From assembly GCA_021647505.1 (NCBI GenBank), contig JAKIUN010000033.1, forward strand, positions 1 to 39,158: a stretch of 39,158 bases of DNA, in the 5' to 3' direction. The translations under genes were made by a program, and so were the position numbers. Within the stretch, counting starts at the first letter, position 1; each line of letters opens with the position of its first letter. Shown here piece after piece: positions 9,222 through 17,340 of this stretch. The notes under the pieces are model-generated. The model saw only the letters and a program-made list of their open reading frames with translations, had not been told where the DNA came from and searched no databases. The DNA is from Gammaproteobacteria bacterium (GTDB lineage Bacteria > Pseudomonadota > Gammaproteobacteria > SZUA-152).

Positions 9222-10295
9222 TCATTCGGTTTCGTCGAGAAACGGATAGTCGGTGTAGCCCTTTTCATTACCGCCGTAAAAGGTGTCGGGGTCGGCGTTG
9301 TTGAGTGGGGCATCGAGATGAAAACGTGCCACTAGGTCTGGATTGGCGATAAAGGGCACGCCAAAGGACACGGCGTCGGCGCGACCATCGGCAATGGCCG
9401 TGTTGGCGTGTGCCTTGTCGTAGCCGCCGTTGGCGATATAGGTTCCGGCGAAGCGGTCGAGGATCTGCCGCATATCACACGCGGCGCTGGATTCACCGGC
9501 CATGTTGACTTCCACCACGTGCAAATAGGCAAGATTCAGTGAGCTGAGGCTGGTGGCGACGTGATTGAAGGTAGTCTGAGGATCGCTGTCGCGCATATCG
9601 TTGAACTCGTTGACGGGCGAGATGCGCACGCCCACTTTATCGCTGCCGATGGCCTTGCAGACCGCTGTCGTCACCTCCAGCAACAGTCGGCTGCGATTCT
9701 CCAACGAGCCACCGTAGTCGTCATCACGCCGGTTGCTGCCGTCACGCAGAAACTGGTCGAGCAGATAACCATTGGCGGCATGGATCTCCACCCCATCGAA
9801 ACCTGCCTGCATGGCATTGAGGGCTGCCTGCCGGTATAGCGTCACGATACCCGGCAACTCATCGCAGGCCAAGGCACGAGGGGTGACGAAGGGTTTCAAG
9901 CCTTCGTCGGTGAAGGCCTGCCCGGCCGGGGCGATGGCCGAAGGGGCGACGGGCAACTCGCCATGGTGAAAATCCGGGTGGGAGACGCGGCCCACATGCC
10001 ATAACTGGATATAGATTCTTCCGCCGGCGCTATGCACCGCAGAGGTAGTCTTACGCCATCCCTCGACCTGCGCCTCACTGTGAATACCCGGGGTGGCCGG
10101 GTAACCGACGCCCTGCGGCGAAATCTGCGCCCCCTCGGTGATGATCAGGCCCGCCGAGGCCCGTTGTTGATAATAGGTGGCCAGCAAATCGGTGGCCACC
10201 GTATCCGGGGCGCGATTGCGTGTTAGGGGCGCCATCACGACGCGATTGGGGAGGGTGAGACTGCCTATATTGAGGGGGGAGAATAGACCGGTCAT
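9222..10295 (-). CDS. nemA: Old yellow enzyme family alkene reductase (NemA-like)
   Basis: 357 aa FMN-dependent TIM barrel that reduces activated C=C bonds, nitro compounds and nitrate esters using NAD(P)H. Seen: PLNIGSLTLPNRVVMAPLTRNRA at the N-terminus, QLWHVGRVSHPDF, GFDGVEIHAANGYLLDQFLRDGSNRRDDDYGG (substrate His/Asn pair) and VSFGVPFIANPDLVARF. Length fits the family. An AGGAG site sits 8 nt upstream of the ATG at 10295. It is transcribed alone on the minus strand. No NemR-type repressor lies next to it in the window. Confidence 0.9.
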   Translation of the reverse strand: MTGLFSPLNIGSLTLPNRVVMAPLTRNRAPDTVATDLLATYYQQRASAGLIITEGAQISPQGVGYPATPGIHSEAQVEGWRKTTSAVHSAGGRIYIQLWHVGRVSHPDFHHGELPVAPSAIAPAGQAFTDEGLKPFVTPRALACDELPGIVTLYRQAALNAMQAGFDGVEIHAANGYLLDQFLRDGSNRRDDDYGGSLENRSRLLLEVTTAVCKAIGSDKVGVRISPVNEFNDMRDSDPQTTFNHVATSLSSLNLAYLHVVEVNMAGESSAACDMRQILDRFAGTYIANGGYDKAHANTAIADGRADAVSFGVPFIANPDLVARFHLDAPLNNADPDTFYGGNEKGYTDYPFLDETE

Positions 10296-10588
10296 TGTTC
10301 AACTCCTGTTGAAAGCCCTGACAACGTCTACTGCGGCTTGGTGATCGCCAGATATAGCGGCTACCAGACTAACGCATCTGCATCGATCTGCCAAAGCCCG
10401 CTTCGTAATCCTTAGTACCGAATAAGTATACAATAACAGTGATCTCATTTATTTCCCCAGCAGTAGGCTTGTGCCCTTTTTTTTCGAGTGGGTAGCCCTT
10501 GAAACAGCAATTTGTCGCATCAATTCACTATTTTGTAAAACATATAGTGTTTCTTGTTCACGCTTCCAGTCCTCAGCACTGACAACTT
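10296..10588. other. Intergenic region upstream of the nemA-like gene
   Basis: No gene is seen. It should hold the minus-strand promoter of the nemA-like gene. A TATACT hexamer (minus strand, about 10426-10431) is a possible -10, but no good -35 lies at the right distance. The part from 10440 to 10560 is AT-rich. A palindromic repeat follows at its right end. Confidence 0.5.
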
Positions 10589-10614
10589 AATCTGAATCCA
10601 CGGATTCAGATTAA
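10580..10614. repeat. Dispersed palindromic element, copy B
   Basis: AATCTGAATCC (10589-10599) and GGATTCAGATT (10602-10612) are perfect 11-bp inverted arms preceded by CTGACAAC, the same leader as copy A at 3670. It overlaps the stop codon of the outer-membrane barrel gene (TAA on the minus strand at 10611-10613), so on that strand the hairpin forms right at the end of the message. Confidence 0.75.
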
Positions 10615-11804
10615 AAATACCGCGCCAGCTCCAATTGTAGATAGTCGTCATCACGCATGCCGTAGAGTAGGCTGCCTTGCGGGGCATTGGCGAAGGTGCG
10701 AGCCTCGATGCTGAGTTTCCAGCGTTGGCCGATGCGGCGGCTGCCTTCGATGCTGAGCATTCGGCTCTGGTCGTTGTTGTCGATGATGAGGCCGAGCAGC
10801 AGTTCCGAGGAATCGGCGTCGTTGAGGGTGAAGCGGGCGCCGATCATGGTGTCATTGTCGAATAACGTGGGTGCGTTCCTGCCGCGTTCGTCCCAAAGGA
10901 CTTCTGTAATCAGGCCGAGGTCATAGCTGCTGTCGAAGATGCCCACCAGGGTGTATTCGAAACCACCAGTGGCGGCGGCGTAGTTGCGGTTGCCTTGGCC
11001 GCTACGGTGGATGGTCTCCAGTTTCCACAGCCAGTCACCGAGGGTGGCTTGCAGGTCGAGGCTGAACTGGTCGATGATTTCATAGTGTGGGATGAGGACG
11101 GTTTCGCCGTTTGCATTCGTGGTCGGCAGCAGGGTGGGGTCACGGCTGGTGCCGTGGAAATAGCTGAGGCCGAAGTCCCAGTCGCCGATGTAGTGCGACC
11201 AGCGTGCGGCATAGTCGATATTGTGCTGTTCACGTGAGGATTCGTATTGGGTCAGGTCAGTGTCGATGCGCGGCTGAGTACGTGGCCGGCCTTCGATACC
11301 GGCAAAGGTGCGCTCGCGAAAGCCGGGCAGCACGAATAAATCCACGGTACCCCAGTCGCGGATCAGGGCCAGCTGGATCATGGGCTGGCCAAGTTTGTCT
11401 TCGCCATCGAGATTCTCCACGGAATCGGTCTGGTTGATGATATCCACCAGGTGTTGTGATTCGGTGACGCCCCAGTAGACCTTGCCGATACCGACCCGCA
11501 ATTCCCAGTTATCGCTGGCCTTGAGCCAGTTGAATTCACGAATGTCGGCGTGTGTCCGCTCGCTGTCACCTTGATCCCAGCGGGCGAAGGGGACGATGGT
11601 GATGCTTTGGCGGCCATCATCCCACTCGGTGTAATACTCGGGTTGGGCGCTAAAGGAGAGATTGTTGCCGTGTTGGCGTGGCTCGCTTGGCCCGGTCGGA
11701 AAGGCGCGCAATTCACCACTGAGATAACCGGACCATTCGCCGGCAAGGGCGGTGCTACCCGGCCAGAGCAAGGCGGTGAGGCTGAGCGCTGCGAACCGCT
11801 TCAT
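10611..11804 (-). CDS. Outer-membrane beta-barrel protein of the lipid-transport locus
   Basis: 397 aa from ATG at 11804. A longer in-frame reading to 11945 would encode part of the intergenic repeat and is rejected. Signal peptide MKRFAALSLTALLWPGSTALAGEW. The rest alternates polar and hydrophobic/aromatic residues with many acidic turns (WDQGDSERTHADIREFNWL; GQGNRNYAAATGG), ending LQLELARYF with the terminal Phe of outer-membrane barrels. No catalytic motif is seen. It is the last gene of the tetR-MMPL-LolA-like-barrel series on the minus strand. Loci pairing MMPL transporters with LolA-like and outer-membrane proteins (including DUF1302/DUF1329 types) suggest a trans-envelope lipid or hydrophobic-compound route, but the exact family here is uncertain. 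Confidence 0.7.
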   Translation of the reverse strand: MKRFAALSLTALLWPGSTALAGEWSGYLSGELRAFPTGPSEPRQHGNNLSFSAQPEYYTEWDDGRQSITIVPFARWDQGDSERTHADIREFNWLKASDNWELRVGIGKVYWGVTESQHLVDIINQTDSVENLDGEDKLGQPMIQLALIRDWGTVDLFVLPGFRERTFAGIEGRPRTQPRIDTDLTQYESSREQHNIDYAARWSHYIGDWDFGLSYFHGTSRDPTLLPTTNANGETVLIPHYEIIDQFSLDLQATLGDWLWKLETIHRSGQGNRNYAAATGGFEYTLVGIFDSSYDLGLITEVLWDERGRNAPTLFDNDTMIGARFTLNDADSSELLLGLIIDNNDQSRMLSIEGSRRIGQRWKLSIEARTFANAPQGSLLYGMRDDDYLQLELARYF

Positions 11805-11813
11805 GAGGTTGCC

Positions 11814-11958
11814 GTAGGAGCGGGCCATGCCCGCGAAATGGGCTTTTCTTGCCACAGAGATACGGAGAACACAGAGGTTTAATGAAGTTGTATTTCTCCG
11901 TGCCCTCTGTATCTCTGTGGCAAATGGCTCCTTTATCGCGGGCATGGCCCGCTCCTAC
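11814..11958. repeat. Composite inverted-repeat element (REP pair around a second palindrome)
   Basis: Two perfect 22-bp arms in opposite orientation (11814-11835 and 11937-11958) are each themselves a REP-like unit with a GCGGGC-AT-GCCCGC core. Between them lies a second inverted pair, GCCACAGAGATAC (11851-11863) and GTATCTCTGTGGC (11909-11921), with further partial pairing (ACGGAGA with TCTCCGT). The outer unit recurs at 29897-29963 and the inner one resembles 28224-28350. Confidence 0.9.
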
Positions 11959-11979
11959 TCTGGAGGGAAAGCCGGTTCA

Positions 11980-12846
11980 TCAGCGTGCCCGCTTGAGACT
12001 GTTGCGGTCGAAATCACGATCCGTCAGGCCGGTCTTGAACTGGTAGTTGCTCCAGAACAGGTCGGTGCTTTTTTTGGTTTGATGATTGACCATACTCATT
12101 TTTTCCGGGCGCCAGAATTTTCCCTGGTACTGTTTGTAGTCGCTGGAGATAAGGGTCTTCAGCAGGGATTTCTTGCGGTCGTAGAATTCTATCTTTAAGG
12201 GTTGATACATCTCCTTGTCCATCCACGTGACGAGGCGCGTGTAACCGGAGTGCTTGTAGGCCGGGTAGCGTTCGATGACAAAGGCAGGGCGGCCGTCGAG
12301 GTCTTCCTCGCGGAGATATTTGTAGGTGTATTTATCCACTTCCTGCGAGGTGATGTCTTCGTAGGCGAATTCACTGCCCATGAAGGGGCCGGATTTGTTG
12401 TTGGAGGAGATACGCTTGACCCGTTTCAGCGCCGGCAGGTACAGCCACTGGTCGTCGGGCTTGATGGCGTGGGTGAAACTGAGAAAGGCTGTGCCCTTCA
12501 CATCACGCGGGTTGTCGAAGATGCTCAGGCTTTTGTCACCGTCACCCTCTACTTCCAAGGTGCGGCTGCGGATTTTGCGGGTACTTTCCTGGCCGTGGCG
12601 GTTACGCAACACCATTTTCAGGTCGGCGGTCTGATCTCCCCAGCCGGTATCGAGCTGGTCGGCCTTGATGGCGATGGCGAGGCCTTTTTCTTCTGCGGTT
12701 TCGGCGTTGGCGGTCAGTGGTAGCAGGCTTAGGCCGAACAGGGTGATGGGAAGGATTATTTTCAACCGGGATCCTGTAAGTGATCGTGCTTGCACTGAGT
12801 GAGTGCGAGCACTTGCAGGATTTAGGTTCAACGATGGCTTGGGCAT
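11980..12846 (-). CDS. LolA-like outer-membrane lipoprotein-sorting family protein
   Basis: 288 aa. Start is fixed by an AAAGGAG site 6 nt upstream of ATG 12846. A long polar stretch (1-28) precedes the hydrophobic signal core (LKIILPITLFGLSLLPLTANA). The mature part resembles the LolA_like/PF17131 family that accompanies MMPL and RND-type lipid transporters: DLKMVLRNRHGQ, RDVKGTAFLSFTH, DDQWLYLPALKRVKRIS, GSEFAYEDIT and YTRLVTWMDKEMYQPLKIEFYD are its characteristic strands. It would carry a hydrophobic ligand across the periplasm. The odd N-terminus is explained by an inserted palindrome (12771-12821). The gene lies between the MMPL transporter and the outer-membrane barrel. Confidence 0.8.
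   Translation of the reverse strand: MPKPSLNLNPASARTHSVQARSLTGSRLKIILPITLFGLSLLPLTANAETAEEKGLAIAIKADQLDTGWGDQTADLKMVLRNRHGQESTRKIRSRTLEVEGDGDKSLSIFDNPRDVKGTAFLSFTHAIKPDDQWLYLPALKRVKRISSNNKSGPFMGSEFAYEDITSQEVDKYTYKYLREEDLDGRPAFVIERYPAYKHSGYTRLVTWMDKEMYQPLKIEFYDRKKSLLKTLISSDYKQYQGKFWRPEKMSMVNHQTKKSTDLFWSNYQFKTGLTDRDFDRNSLKRAR
12771..12821. repeat. 51-bp nested palindrome inside the LolA-like coding region
   Basis: Outer arms ATCCTGTAAGTG (12771-12782) and CACTTGCAGGAT (12810-12821) match with one mismatch. Inner arms GTGCTTGCAC (12786-12795) and GTGCGAGCAC (12803-12812) also match with one mismatch. The element is 51 nt, 17 codons, so the reading frame is kept. It falls in the region before the signal-peptide core. 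Confidence 0.85.
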
Positions 12847-12895
12847 GATTTTCTCCTTTGTTTTTCAGGGTGTGGCGGTTCTCCCCTCACCCCGG

Positions 12896-12917
12896 CCCTC
12901 TCCCCAGGGGGAGAGGG
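12896..12917. repeat. GC-rich hairpin repeat between MMPL and LolA-like genes
   Basis: CCCTCTCCCC (12896-12905) pairs with GGGGAGAGGG (12908-12917). It is preceded by CCCCTCACCCCGG, and the whole resembles a repeat common in proteobacterial intergenic regions. It lies between two genes of the presumed operon and could reduce read-through into the downstream pair or stabilise the upstream message. Confidence 0.75.
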
Positions 12918-12932
12918 AGGTGTCATTCGTGG

Positions 12933-15260
12933 TTATGTGGTAGCGGGGGCTGCTTTTTTCGTATCGTCCTTGCCTTCCAGTTTCATCAGCAGCGGCGGCA
13001 GGAACAGGAAGTCGGCGGCCAGGGCGAAGACGATGACGATGGCGGTGAGCAGACCCATGCCGGCGTTGAGCTGGAAGCTGGACAGGGACAGTATCAGGAA
13101 ACCGACCACCAGCACGATGGAAGTGATGGTCAGCGCCATGCCGACGCGGCGGAAGGCATAGCGCACGGCGTCGGGACTGCTGAGGCCGTTTTCGCGCCGG
13201 GCACGCAGGTATTTGCTGAGAAAGTGTACGGTGTCGTCCACCACGATGCCGAGGGTCATGCCGGCGACGATGGACAGACCGAGGCCGATTTCACCGACCC
13301 ACAGACCCCACAGGCCGAAGCCCATGGCGGCGGGGATCAGATTGGGGATCATGCTCACCAAGCCGATTTTCACCGAACGCAGGGCAAAAATGAGTATCAG
13401 TGAAATCAGCAACAGGGCGATGGCGGTGCCCAGCAGCATGCTGAGGATGTTGCGCTTGCCGATGTGGGCGAACATCAGCGAGGTACCGGTGCCTTCGGCA
13501 TTGGCGATGTTCGGGGCATTTTGTTCCAGCCACAGGCGGGCGCGCTCTTCCAACTCCAGCAGGTCATTGGAGGACAGGCTCTGCAAGGTGGCGGTGAAGC
13601 GGATGGCGGATTTATCGATGTTGATCTGGTTATTGAGATCCAGGCCATAAGGCAGCGACATTTCATATAACAACAAATATTGTGCCGCCATGTCACGTTC
13701 TTCGGGCAGCTTGTACCAGTCCGGGTCGTCGCCATGCATGTTTTTGTTGAGGCGCAGCATGGTGTCGCTGAGGCTGCTGACGTGGATGGTCTCAGGCTGT
13801 TGACGATACCAGTCGGCGAAGGCGGCGGTCTCTTGCAGGAATTGCGGCTTGCTGATGCCGCCGGCTTCACCGGCCTCTAACGAGTAGTCGATGATATACA
13901 GGCCACTGAGGTTTTCGGTCATGAAATCGGCATCCTGACGGAAGGGGACACTGTCATCGAAGTAGTGTACGAACACGTCGTTGAGTTCGTTGCGTGGTAT
14001 GGCGGCGACCAGGATCACGATGACGCCTGCCATGCCCCACATCAGTGGTGTGCGGCGACGTACCACGAAATTACCGAAGCGGTTCATGAGGTGGCTGTCG
14101 TCGTTGCCGATCTGTTTTACCCGCACCGGCAACAGTGACAGGGTGGCGGGCAGGAAGCCGACAGCAAAAATGAAGGAGGCGATGACGCCCATGGCCACCA
14201 TATTGCCGAGGTGCTGGAAGGGAGGCACTTCGGAAAAATTCATACTGAGAAAACCCAGCGCGGTGGTGATGCTGGCGAGAAATACCGGCTGCATATTGAT
14301 GCGTAGACTTTCGATCAGGGCGTCACGCTTTTCTTTGCCAAGGCGCATTTCATGCAGAAAAGTGACCAGTATGTGCACTGAGTTGGCGATGGCCACGGTG
14401 AGAATAATGGTCGGTGCCGAGGCCGAGGGTGGAGTGATGGGAAAGCCGAGATAACCGCCCAGGCCCATCGCCGTGAGGATGGAGAAGAGGATCACGAACA
14501 GGGTCGCCACAGTGCCGCTGACGCTGCGTGTGAGCAGCGCCAGGGTAATCAGCATGAGTAGGAAGCTGAGTGGCACCAGACTCACCATGTCGCTCTGGGA
14601 GGCCTCGGAGAAGGCATTATTCATCAACACCATGCCGGATAGGCGAATCTCTATATCTGGATAGAGAGTGTGCATTTCTTTGACCAGGTCACGCGAAAAG
14701 GCGACGATTTCCGGCACTTCGCCAAGGTCTTCGCCGGGCAGTTGCACGGTGACGTTGACGCCGGTGACGTGGGCACGCTCGGGAACTAATTTGTCGAGCA
14801 GACTGGGTTCGTGCAGGGCGATGGACTTGATGTCCTGGCGCGCTGCCTCGTCCAGTACCCGCTCTTCCTCAACCAGGTCATATACCCGCAGGTCATCTTC
14901 CTCGGCTTCAGTGTGCTGGAAGTTGGACAGGGAATCGACGCGGATGGAATAGGGGGTCTGCCAGGCTTTTTCGGTCAGGGTCTTTACCGCTTCCAGTGTC
15001 TGTTCCGCAAAGGCATCGCCATCTTTGGGCACCAGAATGAACATCACATTGTCATTCTTGGTGTAGGTGTTTTCCAGAGCCTCGAAGGCCAGCATTTGCG
15101 GGTTGTCGGCGCTGAAAAAGACACGGTAATCGGTGGTGAAACCGAGGAACCGTGTACCGCTTGCCGCTGCCATTACCAGTAGCACGGTGGCCAGGATGAC
15201 CAGCCAGGGATGGGTGACGACCCACTGGGCATAGCGGGTGGTGCGGTTTGTGGCATTCAT
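12933..15260 (-). CDS. MMPL/RND-superfamily transporter
   Basis: 775 aa inner-membrane protein with the two-fold layout of the MMPL/HpnN class: one TM helix near the N-terminus (THPWLVILATVLLVMAAASG), a large periplasmic domain, five TM helices (about 225-375), TM7 near 395, a second periplasmic domain, and five more TM helices to the end. The second TM block has GIVVDDTVHFLSKYLRARR, with Asp residues in the helix as in proton-driven RND pumps. Such proteins export lipids or hydrophobic compounds (hopanoids, mycolates). It is followed by LolA-like and barrel genes on the same strand and preceded by tetR. No hopanoid synthesis genes are visible, so the cargo is open. Confidence 0.85.
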   Translation of the reverse strand: MNATNRTTRYAQWVVTHPWLVILATVLLVMAAASGTRFLGFTTDYRVFFSADNPQMLAFEALENTYTKNDNVMFILVPKDGDAFAEQTLEAVKTLTEKAWQTPYSIRVDSLSNFQHTEAEEDDLRVYDLVEEERVLDEAARQDIKSIALHEPSLLDKLVPERAHVTGVNVTVQLPGEDLGEVPEIVAFSRDLVKEMHTLYPDIEIRLSGMVLMNNAFSEASQSDMVSLVPLSFLLMLITLALLTRSVSGTVATLFVILFSILTAMGLGGYLGFPITPPSASAPTIILTVAIANSVHILVTFLHEMRLGKEKRDALIESLRINMQPVFLASITTALGFLSMNFSEVPPFQHLGNMVAMGVIASFIFAVGFLPATLSLLPVRVKQIGNDDSHLMNRFGNFVVRRRTPLMWGMAGVIVILVAAIPRNELNDVFVHYFDDSVPFRQDADFMTENLSGLYIIDYSLEAGEAGGISKPQFLQETAAFADWYRQQPETIHVSSLSDTMLRLNKNMHGDDPDWYKLPEERDMAAQYLLLYEMSLPYGLDLNNQINIDKSAIRFTATLQSLSSNDLLELEERARLWLEQNAPNIANAEGTGTSLMFAHIGKRNILSMLLGTAIALLLISLILIFALRSVKIGLVSMIPNLIPAAMGFGLWGLWVGEIGLGLSIVAGMTLGIVVDDTVHFLSKYLRARRENGLSSPDAVRYAFRRVGMALTITSIVLVVGFLILSLSSFQLNAGMGLLTAIVIVFALAADFLFLPPLLMKLEGKDDTKKAAPATT

Positions 15261-15300
15261 GTTTTAGCGTCCTTTCCGGGCGGATTCAGTTTGTTGCATT

Positions 15301-15924
15301 CTATATTTTTGCGGATTGTCTTTGTGGATTGAGCAGGCCATTGAGCAGCAGGCGAACCAGTGCGGCGGCCTTTTCTTCAAAGATTTCCCTTGAATAGGCC
15401 GGCATGAGTAACGGTGTACTGAACAGGGTCATGGCGGTTTGCAGGGCGGCCGCCGTGTCTTGTGGGTCGGCGACGCGGAATTCGCCGCTGGTGTTACCGG
15501 CATTCAGCAATTCATGGATCATATCGCGTTCTTCCTGTTTGTGGGTCTCGACGACATCCATGCAGTTGCCACAGATGACGGTAACCAGTTCGTTGGCCAG
15601 CGGCGCTTCCAGCCACTGATCGTAGGTGTAGCGCAGGGTGGCAAAGACCAGTTCATGCAGACGCTCGCTGGCGGCGATCTGTTTGCGGGCGACGATTTCG
15701 CTTTGCAGTGTGATCCGCTGTGCCAGACACTGACTGGCGAGTTGCGCGCCGATGTCGAGTTTGTTATCGAAATAGCGGTAGATATTGGCGGCGGACATGC
15801 CGCAGTCACCGGCGATTTCGGCCATTGTGGTCTTGTTGTAACCGAAGCGTACAAAACGATCAAAGGCCGCTGCGAGGATTTGCTCATGGATGTCGGATTT
15901 GGTGCATGAAGTCCGTGCGTTCAT
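15301..15924 (-). CDS. TetR/AcrR-family transcriptional regulator
   Basis: 207 aa from ATG 15924 (a TTG three codons earlier is possible). The N-terminal helix-turn-helix reads ILAAAFDRFVRFGYNKTTMAEIAGDCGMSAANIYRYFDNK, the canonical TetR DNA-binding domain. The C-terminal ligand and dimer region is divergent, with two cysteines (VICGNC). It lies 40 nt upstream of the MMPL gene in the same direction, so it probably represses its own operon and is released by the exported compound (inference from arrangement). Confidence 0.85.
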   Translation of the reverse strand: MNARTSCTKSDIHEQILAAAFDRFVRFGYNKTTMAEIAGDCGMSAANIYRYFDNKLDIGAQLASQCLAQRITLQSEIVARKQIAASERLHELVFATLRYTYDQWLEAPLANELVTVICGNCMDVVETHKQEERDMIHELLNAGNTSGEFRVADPQDTAAALQTAMTLFSTPLLMPAYSREIFEEKAAALVRLLLNGLLNPQRQSAKI

Positions 15925-16476
15925 GGCGCACAACTGTAGGTGGTGAATAGTGAATAATCAAGATAATATTTACTGTTGATGCGGATGGGTTGCTGTGGGT
16001 GCTGAATTAGTTTAATAAAACCAATTGTTTATAATGGATTTTGGGGGCCGGGTTTGCTAGAGGTTAGCCTTCAGGGGTGAAGCTGGGCAGAGAAAATGTG
16101 GAGTGGCCACCGTGTTTGTTCTTGCCAAATAGGTGAAAAGAGAAGCCTGTTTGTATGCATGATATTAGAGAAGTTGATCAGGGTACCGATGCGCAGACTG
16201 CGTTATCGAAGCTTGCAGTAGGCCCACTACAACGGCGCTTCGATGCCTTGCTGCGCATCGGCACACGATGGCTGAACATGATCTATATTATTGCCGGGTT
16301 AATAGTGGCACGGAATCCGAACAGTTGGCCAGGGAGGCGATACGCAACACCGCCTATAGCCTGTTATACAAACTACTGGATCAGACACAGCTTGGCAGGC
16401 TGTTGTCGCGTATCACCCGTCAGCGGGTTTCCCGCGCCATCAAAGAGCCAGTACCGAACTGGCCAGCAGGGATGAC
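15925..16476. other. Gap with weak overlapping reading frames
   Basis: This 550-nt stretch holds the presumed tetR promoter region (AT-rich around 15945-16035) and no clear gene. A frame at 16155-16475 and another at 16268-16507 overlap. The second contains a helix-like, basic segment (REAIRNTAYSLLYKLLDQT; LGRLLSRITRQRVSRAIKE) more protein-like than the first, whose early part (MHDIREVDQGTDAQTALSK) is also plausible. A single frameshifted small gene upstream of the PAP2 gene is possible but unproven. Confidence 0.3.
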
Positions 16477-17289
16477 ATGGGCCGGCAGCGAGAGGAGATG
16501 GCGTTGAAGGTGGGTAGCCGGTGGCTGGTGTGTGTCGGTTTGCTGACGATGTTGGTAGGGGTGCAGGGCTGCAGCAGCCTGCCTACGGTGCCGGGCCCAT
16601 CGTCGGCGAAGATGAAACGAGCGGCGTTGGCGGCGGCCACGGATCCCAATACCTGGCTGCCGGCGCTGGGCGCCAGCCTGATTCTTGTCACCGACAGGGA
16701 TCAGGCGTGGTCGGATTGGGCACGGCGTGAGCAGCCAGTATTCGCCTCAGCGGCAGCGGCCCGCCGGGCCAGTGATGGGTTGCTGTATACCTCGCTCGGC
16801 GTTGCCCTTGCCAGTTCGTTGTGGATGCCCAAGGACAGCGCAAATTCAACGCGCCCCAACCGTTTGCTCGTCCAGATGGGTGCAATGGCTGCTACTGCTT
16901 CGGTGACGTACGCAGTCAAGGTTGGCGTGGGTCGATCACGGTCCGATGGTTCCGATACGCTCAGTTTTCCCTCCGGCCATGCTTCCGTTGCCTTTACCGG
17001 CGCCACCCTGACGCGGCGCAATCTTGCCCGGCTGGATTTTCAGGCACCGCTGCGTACGCTGCTCGATGTGGGTGCCATTTCACTGGCTGCGGGTACCGCC
17101 TGGGCGCGGCTGGAGGCTGGTGTACACTATCCCTCCGATGTGCTGGCCGGTGCGGCGCTGGGGAATTTCGTTGCCGCCTTCGTCAATGATGCCTTTCTCC
17201 GTGAAGGGGGATTGGCGGAGGGCACCCTACGAGCCAACGTGCGACCTTTGCGAGGTGGGGCGGTGCTGCAACTGACGCAGTATTTTTAG
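16477..17289 (+). CDS. PAP2-superfamily phosphatase, predicted lipoprotein
   Basis: 270 aa. The signal peptide ends in a lipobox (LVGVQGC, Cys near 32), so it is probably a lipid-anchored protein. The three PAP2 phosphatase motifs are present: KVGVGRSRSD (motif 1, a Ser or Arg in place of the usual Arg-Pro), SFPSGHAS (motif 2, with catalytic His) and ARLEAGVHYPSDVLAGAALG (motif 3, with the nucleophile His and Asp). The C-terminus VLQLTQYF ends in an aromatic residue. The ATG at 16477 has AGCAGGGA upstream; ATG at 16498 also has a purine-rich run but directly abutting. It may dephosphorylate lipid phosphates (undecaprenyl-PP, lipid A or phosphatidylglycerol phosphate). A diverged copy of its last 20 codons lies 52 nt downstream. 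Confidence 0.85.
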   Translation: MGRQREEMALKVGSRWLVCVGLLTMLVGVQGCSSLPTVPGPSSAKMKRAALAAATDPNTWLPALGASLILVTDRDQAWSDWARREQPVFASAAAARRASDGLLYTSLGVALASSLWMPKDSANSTRPNRLLVQMGAMAATASVTYAVKVGVGRSRSDGSDTLSFPSGHASVAFTGATLTRRNLARLDFQAPLRTLLDVGAISLAAGTAWARLEAGVHYPSDVLAGAALGNFVAAFVNDAFLREGGLAEGTLRANVRPLRGGAVLQLTQYF

Positions 17290-17294
17290 TCCAG

Positions 17295-17322
17295 TAGGGT
17301 GGGCACGTTTTGTGTGCCCACG
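17295..17322. repeat. Hairpin repeat, GTGGGCAC...GTGCCCAC type
   Basis: GTGGGCAC (17299-17306) pairs with GTGCCCAC (17314-17321) around GTTTTGT. It directly follows the PAP2 stop codon and shares the GTAGG leader and ACGTTTT-GTG loop with the 8981 element. It may serve as a terminator for the PAP2 gene. Confidence 0.65.
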
Positions 17323-17340
17323 CGGTTGACTCATATTCCG

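Noticed and set aside
11805-11945. N-terminal extension of the outer-membrane barrel protein
   Set aside because: It is encoded by the dispersed REP and CCACAGAG repeats, and a proper signal peptide starts at 11804.
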